Shown: positions 20,301 to 31,647 of the stretch, piece by piece | Layout of the letters: every line of letters starts with the position of its first letter | Position numbering within the stretch: position 1 is the first letter of the stretch | DNA from: Falciphora oryzae | Lineage: Eukaryota; Ascomycota; Sordariomycetes; Magnaporthales; Magnaporthaceae | Direction: 5' to 3' | Assembly: GCA_000733355.1 (NCBI GenBank) | Contig: JNVV01000056.1 | Coordinates: forward strand, 27,460-91,459 | DNA: 64,000 nt | Notes under the pieces: generated by a model | Told to the model about the DNA's origin: nothing | Database searches by the model: none | Seen by the model: the letters and a program-made list of their open reading frames with translations, nothing else | Translations under genes and position numbers: made by a program

Positions 20301-22470
20301 CTCTGTTCTCTGAGCTCGGCAGGGTCAATCAATCCCTCCAAGACTGGCGGTTCGTCCAGCCGCTCCGCGATGAACTGGATGAAGCGTAGCAGCGCATCCA
20401 GGCAGAGTGGCGGTACGCTGGTCGTGCTCCAGGTCGCCGAGTCTGGCAGCGCGTTGCGCGAGAGCAGTCCGATCATGTCCTCGCAGAGGTCTGCGCGGTT
20501 CTCGTCGCAGTCGTAGTTGACGAACAGCTCCACCATGAAGGTCGGAACCCTGGCCAGGACGCCAATGTTCTCCACCATGGCCTGTCTAGCGTCCGGCTTC
20601 CGAGCGCCGCCCTCCAGACCCAGCTTCTGGCGATCCTTAACTGGCACCGGCGTGGACCGCCCGCTGCCGGATTGTGACGGCGGAGGCTTGACGAGCTTCG
20701 GAGACTGCGGGATTCCCGCGTACAGAGATGGGTCGATGTTGACTTCCTTAGGGATCTCAACCGCAGGGTGGAGGCACGCGACGAGGTACGACAGATACAG
20801 CTCCTGCTGCAGCTTGAGAACACCCCGACACGTAGACAGCAGGGTGCCGGCAACAATGAGCGACTCCTGCAGAATGACCATGTTGTCGGATCTGACGAGC
20901 TGGAACAGGAAGCAGCACAGCTTGTCTTCTGCAATGGTTGCGAGCGCGGGATGCCGGGCGATGGACGGGCCAGCCACCTCCAGAGCGACGTGGATTATCC
21001 GGAGGGCCATCACCCTCATGGCGTCGGGGTGCTTCCGGTCATGGGGGTCCAGGAAGTTGACGAGGACCCTGAAAAGCTCCCTAACCGAAGGAAGCGAGTA
21101 CGGCCTCAGGTCGACCGACTCGGAGCTCTGGGTGCTACCCGAGGCAGTCGTGCTCGTGCTAGGGCGGCTGGCTGCCTCTGTCGACGACTCCTTGGCGGGC
21201 TCGTCACTCGCCTCGGCCGGGACCTCAGGGGTATCCACCTGTGCGGCTAGGAGCGGTTCCGTATCCGCAGGGCCGTCGCCAGGCACAGGGACACCATCGC
21301 TAGCCGCAGGCACACCGGCGCCCGTAGATTCTATGCTGCTCCTCTCGGAGCTGTGCGAGGGACGGGGCTCCGCCGATAGGGTAGCCTGGACCTGGGACGG
21401 CGGCTTGGGCACGTCATTGGCCGCGGGGTCCATCTTGACGTTGTCCATGTCGCCGTTTGTCTTGCGGTCGAGCGCGTCGCTCTCTTCCCCGGCCTCCTCC
21501 TCGAGGTGCTTGAGGTCCTCAAAGATTATCTGGCACATGCGGATCATGGAGTCCTCGGCGGCGCGCCTCAGGACCTCGGAGAAGCGGGCGCGAGAGCAGA
21601 TGGTCAGGCCCCGGCCCATCATATCGCACACGCTCTCGTCGCTCAGGATGTCGCCGCCCGGGCCAGAGAGCATGTCCTCCATCAGGTGCAGGATCATGAG
21701 CAGCACGACCTCTTCCTGAGCCGAGTCGCTGATGTCGAACTGGCAGTGCGTGATGGCGGCCGAGAGGGACTGCATGGCCAGGGCGAAGCGGGGCGAGTTG
21801 GGGCAGATGAAGCCGTAGGCGAGGAACTTGCGCATGGCTCGGAGCGCCAGGATGGTGATCGGGGCGGCCGTGCCCTTGGTCTGGATGATCTGCAAGAAAG
21901 GATAGAGGAGCATGAGGGAGTCGAAGTTGTGGATGTCTGGAAGCATGTCAGCATGACGAGCAATGCGTTGCGCCCGAAGATCCTGACTCTCCCCGCCTCT
22001 TCCGGTGCCAGCACCGTACCTTTTACTCCGGCCAGCTCGTTCCGCAGCCTCGCGAAGCCGGATATCAGCGGGTTGTCCGCCATGCTTTTGCCCTTCTTCC
22101 CCCTGAGACCCCATCTGTTGGCCGGCCCAAAGTCGCTCGCGTCGCCCAGGATGCCCTTGCCGCCGGCGCCCTTGGCCTTGCTCCGGCCGCTCCTCGTCAG
22201 GCCAGGGCTGGGGGGACCGAGCTGGACAGGATTCGGGGCGCCACCCAGGATGGCGGAGACGGACGAGTGCTGCGAGCGCGCATACTTCTGGATGGCCGAG
22301 GTGATGGATATGCACTCGGATATGACGAGCGACACGGGGTCGACAGCGACCGAGACGGGGCGGTTGCGGTACTGCATCCGCGAGGTCCGCGGGCTCATGG
22401 GTCGCGGGGGCAGGGCGTCTAAAAGAGCGTCGGGCTCCATGATTCTCGGTATCGTCTCATCTCGGCTCAT
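17314..22470 (-). CDS. GEA1: Golgi Arf guanine-nucleotide exchange factor, GEA1/GEA2/GBF1 family (SEC7 domain)
   Basis: Exons 22470-22020, 21936-18225, 18166-17599 and 17523-17314 join in frame to 1646 residues. The N-terminal half carries the DCB/HUS-type region (ISECISITSAIQKYAR, MVENIGVLARVPTFMVELFV and FVNYDC nearby). The SEC7 domain lies at about residues 715-905, with the catalytic 'glutamic finger' in FRLPGEAPLIERI (Glu near 792), YAIIILNTDQHNP and MTVEQFSRNLRG. HDS-type helical regions follow, up to the acidic/Lys tail. The family exchanges GDP for GTP on Arf1 at the cis-Golgi and is the brefeldin A target. A Ser/Thr/Pro-rich insert lies at about residues 290-430. The start at 22470 (MSRDETIP) is chosen; a second ATG ten codons later is possible. 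The 75-bp last intron is a multiple of three and has no in-frame stop, so retention would add 25 residues; its GTGAGT, TGCTAACA and TTTCAG signals support splicing. Confidence 0.95.
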
Positions 22471-23663
22471 CCTGCGGTGCGCAGGACTCGGGCGCTGGTG
22501 CTTGTCGAGCAAGGCTGATGGTGCTGGTCCGCTGCGTGGCGGCGTCGCTGGCTTCGGGCTGTCGCGACAGTACAGACTCGGGTTGGTAGGCCGAGGAGTA
22601 ATGGGACGCCAAAGACGAAGGAGGATGCCGGCCGGGTGGGAGCGGGAAAAAAAATATCTAGGTGTTTCTGGTTCGTGAGGGACGGGGCTGGGATATGGAC
22701 AGCCCAACCAGAGGCGCGCGCAAGGCTGCTGATTTGTGACGAAAGGAAAAGATGCCACAGGCCCAAATACACAATGCAAACGAAGCAGGACGAGAGGTCA
22801 ACCTGGTCCAGCTGGACAAGGAAAATAATACACGGCGAGGGGTTCTGGGAGGGACAAGAATAACTGAAGAGAAAAGATATCTGGCGGGTTTCTTTGAACA
22901 CCGCGTGCGCAGCGAATTGATGTCCGCGGCCGCGCTCAACTGAACACTTGGAGCTTTAACGGCGGCTTAGCGAGCACGTCCCGTCGGTTCAGGACCCCGA
23001 ATTGGACCCGCCAGGTGACGTCCCTGGGGCCGTGCTCCGCGCGCTGGCTCACCTGCCAGCTGCCAGCCAGCATGACCCCACCGCAGAATTGGCTGAGCAT
23101 CATGATGAGACCATTTGCTGATGGAAAAGACACATCGCAAACATCATCTGCACGCTACACGGTACAATGTCTTCTTCGTCCCGTCTTTCGGATTCGTTAG
23201 AACAGAGAGCCCATCGATTCTATTTAGGTAGCGCACGAGTAAAACCGCCCTCCGCGACGGGTGAAGCCAACAAAATAGCAATACACCAGCAAGGAAACAA
23301 ACACCACACCGACAAAGTGCCGGTGGTACATCTAGGATTCGTTGGATTATCTTTCAAGCAAGATATCAAATGCTGCCGTTCAAACAAACGCCCCAAAAGA
23401 CCCAGAAGCCGCGGCAGACTTGGCCGAGGCTCGCTATGTTGTTACAGTGCAGTGGATATGTCATGCCTGGACCGTTTATGTTTTCCCTCGCCTGGTCGAT
23501 GGAGCAAAGTGGGAAATGGTCGAAAAAAAGGAAGCGATACGCATGATGATGGTTAGTAGGAATAATACCGCCGCCGCCGCCTCGTCGCCGATTAAGGGGA
23601 GTCGTTCCGAGACAGATATAAAGCAAGGGTTCGCAAGAGCGACTGCTTGGCAGAAGAGTACAA
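22471..23663. other. Intergenic region, no supported gene
   Basis: About 1.2 kb upstream of the Arf-GEF gene and downstream of the mannosyltransferase gene. Several short frames occur, with no recognisable domain. It probably contains the Arf-GEF 5' leader and promoter. Confidence 0.5.
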
Positions 23664-25423
23664 CTACTGCTGCTTCTTGGCCTTGGCGTCGTCCGTGGTC
23701 TTCTTGGCGTCCTTGCCGTCAGCCTTGGCCTTGTCGGCTGGCTTCTTTTCGCCCTGCGCGATGTTCTCGATGGCCTGCTTATCCTTTTCCCACTGGCCAC
23801 CTGCGTCGCCAAACGCATCCTTCATCTTCTGTGCCTTTTCGGCCTTTTCTTTCTCCTCGGCCTCGCGAGCAATCCGTTCGCGCTCCATTTCCTGTGTAGC
23901 AAGGCGCGGTTAGTGACCTGAGACTGGGCTAATGGGCTCGGGCGGCGGTGGTTGCTCTTACCTCCATATGCTTGATGTCGTCGACGCTAGGCTCGTACAA
24001 ATGCCAAATCGTGTAATGGGGCAGGCCAACAACGGAAAAGTCCATCTTCTTGGCCATCTGTGAAGGGATTGTTAGCGCTCTGCGACCCTTTCGTGTGGCT
24101 TCGCAAACCCAAGGGGTCCCGTACCTTGCCAAACCCTTCCGTCTCAGCATGCTTCTCAAAGCTAAAGGCAGGGAAGTGGCAGCCGGATCGGAACACCTTG
24201 GCCTTGGCCAGGATGCTGACACCACCAACTCCGTCAATCTCCATCTCCATGTCTGGGTCGCCGTAGGGGTCGCGCAGATATGCCAGATGAGGTCGCCACG
24301 TCGCGTACTCGGCGTAGCCCTCGACGATGACGGCGTCCTCGTCAAGCGTATCGGCAAGGGCCAGGGCGGTCTCGGATTCCTGCCACGAGTTGAGATCGTA
24401 GGGCTGCTCTCCGCCGAGCCAGTCGGGGAGAGGACGCCAGACATCTGAGTAGACGAGCCAGGTTAGCGGCTGGTGAAGGGCGTCGCAAGCGAATTTCAGA
24501 CCCTCGACCATCAGGACACGACCAACTTACTTGGAACGATAACGTCCTTGTTATGGCGCATCAGGTCCTCCAGAATGGTAAAGGGGGCCGTCTCGACATC
24601 GACATCCCTCCAGTAGACCCACGAGTGGTAGGGGCGGAGGGCGGCGCTGAGCAGCCAGTTGCGGGCCTGGGCCATCAGCTTGCGGCGGCTAGCCTGAGCT
24701 GCGAAGCCGTGGCGGCTCTCGACGTCCTGGTTGACCTTTTGGCCAAAGTCCTTCTCGATGATGGAGATCTCGCCGTACCACTGGTCCGAGTCCTCGTCGG
24801 CCTGGATATTCTCGAGGTTGTCGACGAGCACCTTCAGCGTGTTGTCCTTGGAGTCGGACACTAGGAAGGCCAGGTCGATCAGGTGGTGGGGGTAGGTGAA
24901 GTTGCGCAGGTGCGAGAAGAACATGCCCAGGTGCGACTCGGCGTCGCGGAGCGGGACGCACATGAGGATGCGCTCCTCGCGCTCCCACCCCCGCGCGGTG
25001 CCCTGCACGTTAGACAGGTCATAGTAGCGCACCGTCTCGACGAGGTTGTGGGCGCCGCCGCCGCTGATCAAGCCGAGCGAAAAGAGGGACGCGACCGTGT
25101 CGAAGCCGGGCCACACGACGCATGCGAAGAAGATGATGGCGGATACGATTCCGAGTCGTGCCATTAGACGTCGCCGGCGTCGTAATGAGGGTGTCGTTGT
25201 TCGAGGTTGATACCTGGGGAGCGATGACGGGTTGCCCGATGGTCAGATTGCGCTGATTCTCCTATGCAGAGGCTTCAGTGCGACTCTCGACTGCGTCGCG
25301 CCGTGCTTACCTGTGCGGAGAGAACTCCAGTGTGTTGGATGAAGGCGGGTAGCCATTGGAGTAGCCCGTGGCCTGGTGCCGGGGCGTCACCTTCGCCTTC
25401 GTGGATGAATATGACGGTAGCAT
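23664..25423 (-). CDS. Mannan polymerase subunit, ANP1/VAN1/MNN9 family (GT62)
   Basis: Five exons, 25423-25311, 25213-24531, 24444-24125, 24057-23962 and 23891-23664, give 479 residues. The topology is type II: a basic cytosolic tail with RRRRR (about 48-52), a membrane anchor (about 58-80), then the lumenal GT62 domain. Family segments include YYDLSNVQGTARGWEREER, PLRDAESHLG, DLAFLVSDSKDNTL, the metal-binding WRDVDVETAP (DVD near 240) and the final KKMDFSVVGLPHYTIWHLYE. The end is a charged coiled-coil-like Lys/Glu tail. These proteins extend the alpha-1,6-mannose backbone of N-glycans in the Golgi. I chose the ATG at 25423 because its exon joins in phase to the anchor exon with clean GTAAGC/CCCCAG sites; a shorter product from 25164 is possible. 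I cannot separate ANP1 from VAN1 confidently; the charged tail favours ANP1. Confidence 0.88.
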
Positions 25424-27915
25424 CGCGCCCGTGATGGCCGACCTGGCCGGCTCTGTTGCCCGGGACGGCGGCCCTCAGGGGCTGGAGGGAAATGGGCGGC
25501 GGCGAGGTCGGGCTGGGCCGAACACTAGGGCCGTCGGGGGCGCGCAGCTTCGTGGGATCGTGAGGCAGGAGAAGCACGTCAATGCATCACGGTCAAGAAT
25601 TGGACGAGAAGGAAAAGAGAAGGAAAAAAGAAAACGGGGGTATCGGCAGGGCTTGGCGGATCGTAAGCCGTTAGGACGTCGCACAAGGAAATGCAAGAAC
25701 AGGTAAGGAGAGAAGGGCGTTGTTCATTCGTGATGAATCTGAATCAGCCACGAAGTCGGCTCCTCAGACCAGCAATTCGCTTTCTCCAGTCGTTTCGTTC
25801 GCCAAATGGCGTCTCCTTTTTTTTTTTTTTTCAGTTCGCTGTCCAGACGGACGGGAATACCTTGGCTCCACTGTCAGTACTTTAATTCGCCCAGCAAACC
25901 CGCATGTGCGACATGTACCGCAACCTTGGCACCCTGAGCTTCGAAGTACCCACGCCCCAGGACCGCCTACTTGCTACGGCCAATGAAACAGATTTTTCAC
26001 GTGGTGATAATGCGGCGAAGCTTCATTCGATCCTATCGCCAACGGGCTGTCGCTGTTTGGCCCGTACCGGTGCGCCGCGATGTGCACTCCCGTGGTCCGA
26101 CACGGGATATCATTGAAACGCATGCCCTGCTTCTCGAAGGAGACCCAGATGGGCAAAATGGAGATCTCCAAAGGGGCGATCATTTCTTGCATGCAGCACT
26201 TCTCCATTTCGCCCAAGGATTTTGACGCGGTATTTTTATTATGTATTTTTTTACTTCTCCCTTCCCCTTTTCCTCGCAGCTCGACAGTGGACCCCAACTC
26301 GAGCTCGAATCCAGGCGAAACAGCCAACACGAACTATCCCAACGTGCCGACTCGTTCACCTCTACCCGCCTAAAGTGATCGTATTTCCTACCTACCTATT
26401 CAGGACTAGCACAGGGGCGCGGGCTCCCGTTCTTGCGTCATCGGATAGAGTCTTCTACAACATCCAGAGTTCAAGTCTAGCATCTACAGGTCTGCGTTAG
26501 CTGGGTTCATCACCAACGAACCATCAGACGAGTGTATATGCGAGTGCTCAGAAAGCCGGTTAATTCATTCCGACTGTCCGGCCCAGGCTCAACCACATGC
26601 CAAGACGACATGCGGCGAGCCCAGGCACTGGAGCCAAATTACAGACCCCGAAGGGCCCAACTCCACAACTCGTCATCACAGACAAGTCTGCTCGAGTGCG
26701 AGAGGATGGGTCGGACAGGCATGTCATTGAATGGATAAGCTATTATCATCATCGTAGGGGCAACAGTTGGTGTGTCTCGACGTAGAAAGAAACCTACAGA
26801 ATGTACTACTGCGCGGTATTGGCAGTCAAGCCTCCTATAGGCTAAACACATCCAAGACAGATCTGATAGACTCGTCAGCCGGTTGCTCTCCTCCTTCCGT
26901 GCGAACAAGATAAAAGTGAGGCTCCAAGTGAGTTAAATCAGAGGTTGTTTTTGGTATAGGTGTGTCATCACATGCATTCAGTAGCAGAACTGAAAAAAAA
27001 AGTGTTGTCATCAGGGACTCGAGTGGAGGAACGAAGCAAAGAAAATCCGTAGGGACTTACCACGCAAGCAAAAACATGATGGATATGCTGTCGTTCGCAG
27101 TTAGTAGAGAAAGGGTCTCGATGCATGACTGTCACTGATGCCAAGGTTAGCGAGGAACCCAGACGCGCCGTGGTGACATGGATGGGTGTCAAAGGGAATG
27201 CCTCAGATGGTAGTGCATGTAGTTTTCCATTCGCTCAGGTGATCACGAAGTAAAGTGGAAGTTGTCTCATCAACAGCGTGCGGTCGAGGCGGAAGCGCGC
27301 TCGCTGCTCGTCTGGAGGAGAGGATCGAACGTACCGAAAAGATTGGCATGCGCGGGGGAGTGCGCCTTCGAAAAGAGGCAATCGAGGCCCGCGACGCGCC
27401 TGGCACGGCAGCGAGATGCGCCCAGCCGGTAGCCTCGTGTCAAAAGCCTGGCTGGGATCGCATCGTTGTCGGGATACCAGGCGTCGAGGCGGGCTCGCGA
27501 TTGGGAGTGGGAGGAAACAAGGAAGATTTTTGCTCGAGGAGGAGCTGCAAATCTTTTCTTTTCAAGCTCCAGCCCAATGTGGGTCAATGGCGGGGTGGAG
27601 AATCCGAGCCTCAGGTGTGGCTTGCGATGTGGCTGCCAAGCCTGAGATTTTGTGCAGGGGCTCTGCTGATGCTCTGCCCGTGACAACAGCAAGCAAACAG
27701 GCCTCGCAAGCAAAGAAATTCGCGGAATCAGCAATTTTAACCCAGATTGTAGATTTGTCTGTTGATTCCCTCGCCTCTTGTGACACTTTGTTACACTCCC
27801 CATAAACAATATCACGGTTGGCTGGCACAGGAAGCAGCCCGAAGTTGGCCCCAGCCGGCTCGTCTCAGCTAGCGCTCAGCCAGATCTCACTCCTCATACA
27901 CTTCATATCTTCACA
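25424..27915. other. Intergenic region between divergent genes, no supported gene
   Basis: About 2.5 kb between the mannosyltransferase and MTR3, which are transcribed away from each other. It includes short T and A runs (for example 25818-25831) and numerous short frames without domains. I see no RNA gene. Both promoters must lie here, but no specific element can be assigned. Confidence 0.5.
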
Positions 27916-28857
27916 ATGGCAGATAGGCGGCGCATAAATGGCCCAGTAGGCACGACATATCCCCCAGTCTTCATCGGCGAGCCTGCAGAGAAGGGAAAAC
28001 AGGCCCAGAGGATACGATCAAGGCCGCCAAACACCATCCGAAAGATGTGTAGGTCTCCCTGCCCCTGGTCTCCAGAACCATGATGAAGCTGACCCACTCG
28101 ACCAGTCCTCAAAACCGGCATCACACCACCGGCCAGCGGCTCGGCGTACCTGGAGATCGAGCGCCCGTCGGGCAACGGGGCGTCGGGCCTGAAGCTGGCC
28201 TGCACGGTGCACGGCCCGCGGGCGCTGCCGCGGTCCGCGCCCTTCTCGCCGCACATTGTGCTGTCGACGCACGTCAAGTACGCGCCCTTCGCCACCAAGC
28301 AGCGCCGCGGCTACATCCGCGACGCCACCGAGCGCGACCTGTCGGTGCACCTCGAGACGGCCCTGCGCGGCGTCATCATCGCCGACCGCTGGCCCAAGAG
28401 CGGCGTCGACGTTATCGTTTCTGTCATCGAGGGCGACCAGGACCGCCGCGATGGCAGCCGGCCCGCTGCTGATGACGAGGCCTGGGGCACCATGAGCGTG
28501 CTGAGCGGCTGCGTCACCGTGGCGTCGGCGGCGCTGGCCGACGCGGGCATCGACTGCGTTGATGCTGTTGCTGGCGGCGTGGCTGCGCTGGTTGTGGACG
28601 CGGGGGCGCCCGGGGGTGCTGAGGGAACCATCGTGCTCGACCCGGTCCCGGCAGAGCATGAGAAGGTTGTGGCGGCCTGCTGCGTCGCCTACCTCCCAAA
28701 CAGGGACGAGGTGACGAATCTGTGGTTCAAGGGGGATGTCGCGACGTCTGACACGGCGCTGTACCTGAACATGGTCAACAATGCGGTGAAGGCGTCCAAA
28801 AGTGCAAACCGTGTCTTGACAGACAGCTTGAAAGAGACGATCCAACAAACGATATGA
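27916..28857 (+). CDS. MTR3: Exosome core subunit MTR3 (RNase PH-like)
   Basis: Exons 27916-28048 and 28106-28857, separated by a 57-bp intron with a GTAGGT donor and CTGAC branch, join to 294 residues. The N-terminus MADRRRINGP corresponds to the DRRRLLGP start of yeast Mtr3. The RNase PH fold follows: TGITPPASGSAYLEI, LKLACTVHGPRALPRS, THVKYAPFATKQRRGYIRD, and ADRWPKSGVDVIVSVIEGD, then the helical segment SAALADAGIDCVDAVAGG. Mtr3 is one of six catalytically inactive RNase PH-like subunits forming the ring of the nuclear and cytoplasmic RNA exosome, which threads RNA to Rrp44 and Rrp6. A paralogous ring subunit is the only alternative; the DRRR start argues for MTR3. Confidence 0.88.
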
Positions 28858-29449
28858 GAGGGAGCTGCAGATGATTTGTAGACGGCACTGCATGGGGCTA
28901 TCTACAAGAAGCCATCCAAAAAGCACGTCTAGGTAGTCCCTCCATACACCCGGTGCACTTTGACAGACGAGACCCTTTCCTAGTGCCATGTTTCCCGTTG
29001 CCCGCAAAGCACTCGGCTTGGTTTGCCGACTTGCTAGCCAAATACGAGCAGGCCACCACTTGACGGCAGGTTTGATCAACAGTCTACGATGTTGTCGAGA
29101 ATTCTAGGATGTGGATATAAATCGTCCAGCTGTGGTGCTTTGTTTTTCAGGAAGTACAGTCGTTTGCCATACCTTCTGATAGAAGCACATAGGACAGGCG
29201 AGCAGTTGCGATATTGATCTTGCAGCTGTCAAGCCGCAGCTACAGTGGTGCTGGTGCCATGTCGCATTCTGTAAATTGGCGGTACAGGCTGCAAATTCTC
29301 CACCCCACAGCAACAGGCGGCCAACTCGAACCCAACATCAATCCTCATCTCCATAGCCGCTGAGCCTTCGCATGGGAGCCGTTTAACTGGTGAAATATTT
29401 TTATCAATAATCGACCTGTACGATTCTTTAATCTTTAGACTTGCCAGCT
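28858..29449. other. Intergenic region, no supported gene
   Basis: About 0.6 kb between MTR3 and TTI2, which lie in the same orientation. It holds the MTR3 3' flank and TTI2 promoter; nothing else is visible. Confidence 0.5.
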
Positions 29450-31521
29450 ATGCTGCTGGGCTCTCCCGTGGAGCTGAAGCGAGCAGCCAGCTCCATCCCG
29501 AGCTCGTGGAGCTTGGAAGATTCGCTGAAGGAGCTCAGGGACAGGCTGAGTACGAGATATATCATAAACCCCAAAATCCGTCTTCTAAGTCGCGGGCGGT
29601 CATATAACTCATCCAAGAGAACTTCCAGGCAAGGGCGGCGCTGCACACGCAGGCTCGGGCATCAGCAGTCTGGATGATATTGCCATAGTGCTGGCCACCG
29701 AAGATGGCTTGGTGAGCTACATGTCCTTCCACCCAGCTTTATGCCCATTGCCGTTTATCTCCTTTCTGACAGAGAGTACTCGAAAGGGCAAACGGGAGAA
29801 CCTCCTGGCACTCCTGGCTTATTTCCAGGAGAGGAGTCAAGGCATCGAGGAGGCCACCAACGAGGATGTAGATTCCGCGGCACTGAGGAGAATCGGCGAC
29901 TTTGCTGCCAGGTGCATATCTCCTATTGCCGTCACGCCAGAGGACGAGATCGAGGGATATCATCCTACCGGTATGTGGACTATCAATGCGTCGCGGAGGC
30001 TGCGACCACCACGGCCACGTCTAATCTCCCAACTCGGTCATGATATTTAGTGGCCGACAGAGAAAGGGACCTGGCCGATCTCGGCAAGACCATCCGACCC
30101 ATAGCCGAGCTCTCCCTGGAAATCCTCAAACTGCTAGGCCCGCGGCTCAGCCCTGATGCCCTGATGACCACCATCGCCCATACGGACCCTACCCTCCCCT
30201 GGACGACCCCCGAAGCGGCGCGACAGGCCCGGGAGGTCCTGGAGGGCAAGGAGAAAGCGACCCTGATTGCGGACGACATCCTCCGGGACTACCTGCGCCC
30301 GCTCTTCTCCAAGTCCAGACCGGCCGCCGTCACAGCGTCGGGCCGCAAGGCCGAGTTCGCCGAGGAGCCCGGCGCGCACGGCAGCCTGGCGCTCGAGACG
30401 CGAGCGGCCAAGCCGTGGAAGCACACGGACCTGCGCGCCGTCCCCGTCTTTTCCTGGGCGCTTTTGGAGGCAGATGTTCGTTTTGCTCTCCGCAGCCTGT
30501 CTACTTTTCTCTTTTGGAGCCATGTGCTGACCAACCCCATTTTTTGAACATCACCAGAAAGATCTCATGAGCAAAAACTGGCCCCTCTTCACCCCCGTCC
30601 TCCTCACCCTCCTCGACGACGGTGACACAGACGTCCGGTCGCGGGGGCTCGGCCTCCTGACGCTGTTCCTGTCCAAGATGGACGGCGCCACGCTCGCATC
30701 TACCGGCCTCGACAGCGTCTTCCGTGACGCCGTCTTCCCGACCCTGCTCTTCCTGCCGAGCGTCACCCCGGAGCCCGAGTCGCTGCGGCTCCAGGAGCCG
30801 GCCTACGCGGCCCTGATCGCCCTGTCGCACGTCGGCAAGGACGGGCCGGACCTCGGGCTCCTCGACAAGTCTTTGCGAGATGGCGTCTTTGCCGCCTTCT
30901 TCTATGCCAGGGACTACGTTAGGATCGTCGAGGTACTCGTCCGGCAGGCGGGTCTGATCGTCGACGAGATGAAGGTTCACGCCGTCAAGCATCTAAAGGT
31001 AAAGTCACAAAGTTTCCATTCGCTTTGCTCCGCCGCCTCCGGTCAAACGCCACTATACACAAAAATGCAAATTGCTAGATGTCCTACTCCAAAGATGCTA
31101 ACAAACCATACTTGCAAAACACACAACAAAAAAGGATTTGATACCCATGATTTCTTCAGTAATGGAGGAGCCGTTCGCGATGGCCCACCCGCCCTCGCTC
31201 TTAGCCGCCATCGGGGCCCTGCAGGCGGTAATCCGCAACTGCTGGCCGAGGCTGGGACGGCCGCCATGGAGGGAGGAGATGGTCAAGTCCCTGGTCACCT
31301 GCTGGCTGCGGGCGCGGGACGACGCTGACGATGCCGATAGAAAGGAGGCGAGCGATGGCGTCTGCGTCGAGCTGGTCCGTACCGCAAAGATGCTGGCTGC
31401 CGTGACCAGGGCAAAAGGGACCGACCTGGCCGAGCTCGTCGCCCCGCTGACGGCGAGGGAGCCATTGCTCGTGGGGCTTTTTGGGGTCGACAGCGGTCCG
31501 GACGGGACTGGGGACACCTAA
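29450..31521 (+). CDS. TTI2: TELO2-interacting protein 2 homologue (TTT complex)
   Basis: Six exons, 29450-29549, 29629-29711, 29775-29970, 30051-30475, 30558-30998 and 31135-31521, join in frame to 543 residues. The protein is helical-repeat-like throughout. The segments WKHTDLRAVPVFSWAL, NWPLFTPVLLTLLDDGD, RSRGLGLL and a C-terminal DLIPMISSVMEEPFA with an NCWPR motif match the TTI2 family as I recall it. Tti2, with Tel2 and Tti1, stabilises PIKK kinases (TOR, ATM/ATR types) with Hsp90 help. Introns are 63-136 bp; the third exon acceptor was placed at 29774/29775 because the frame needs it. The last intron has a GCTAACA branch but a purine-rich 3' end. It is convergent with FIG4, with only 126 bp between stops. 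Confidence 0.82.
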
Positions 31522-31647
31522 ACGAGCGTAAGATACTCGGAATGTCAAAAAAGAACCCTTCAGCGTCGCCTCTCACGAGACCTGCCGGCAGTAAATTTCC
31601 CAGCCCTCGCCGGCGGAAGCCGAGGCTTCTGCCGCAGCCGGGTCTTC

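Noticed and set aside
18989..22678. Plus-strand frames of 300-400 codons opposite the Arf-GEF gene
   Set aside because: Antisense shadows of the SEC7 gene, with no domain or splice logic.
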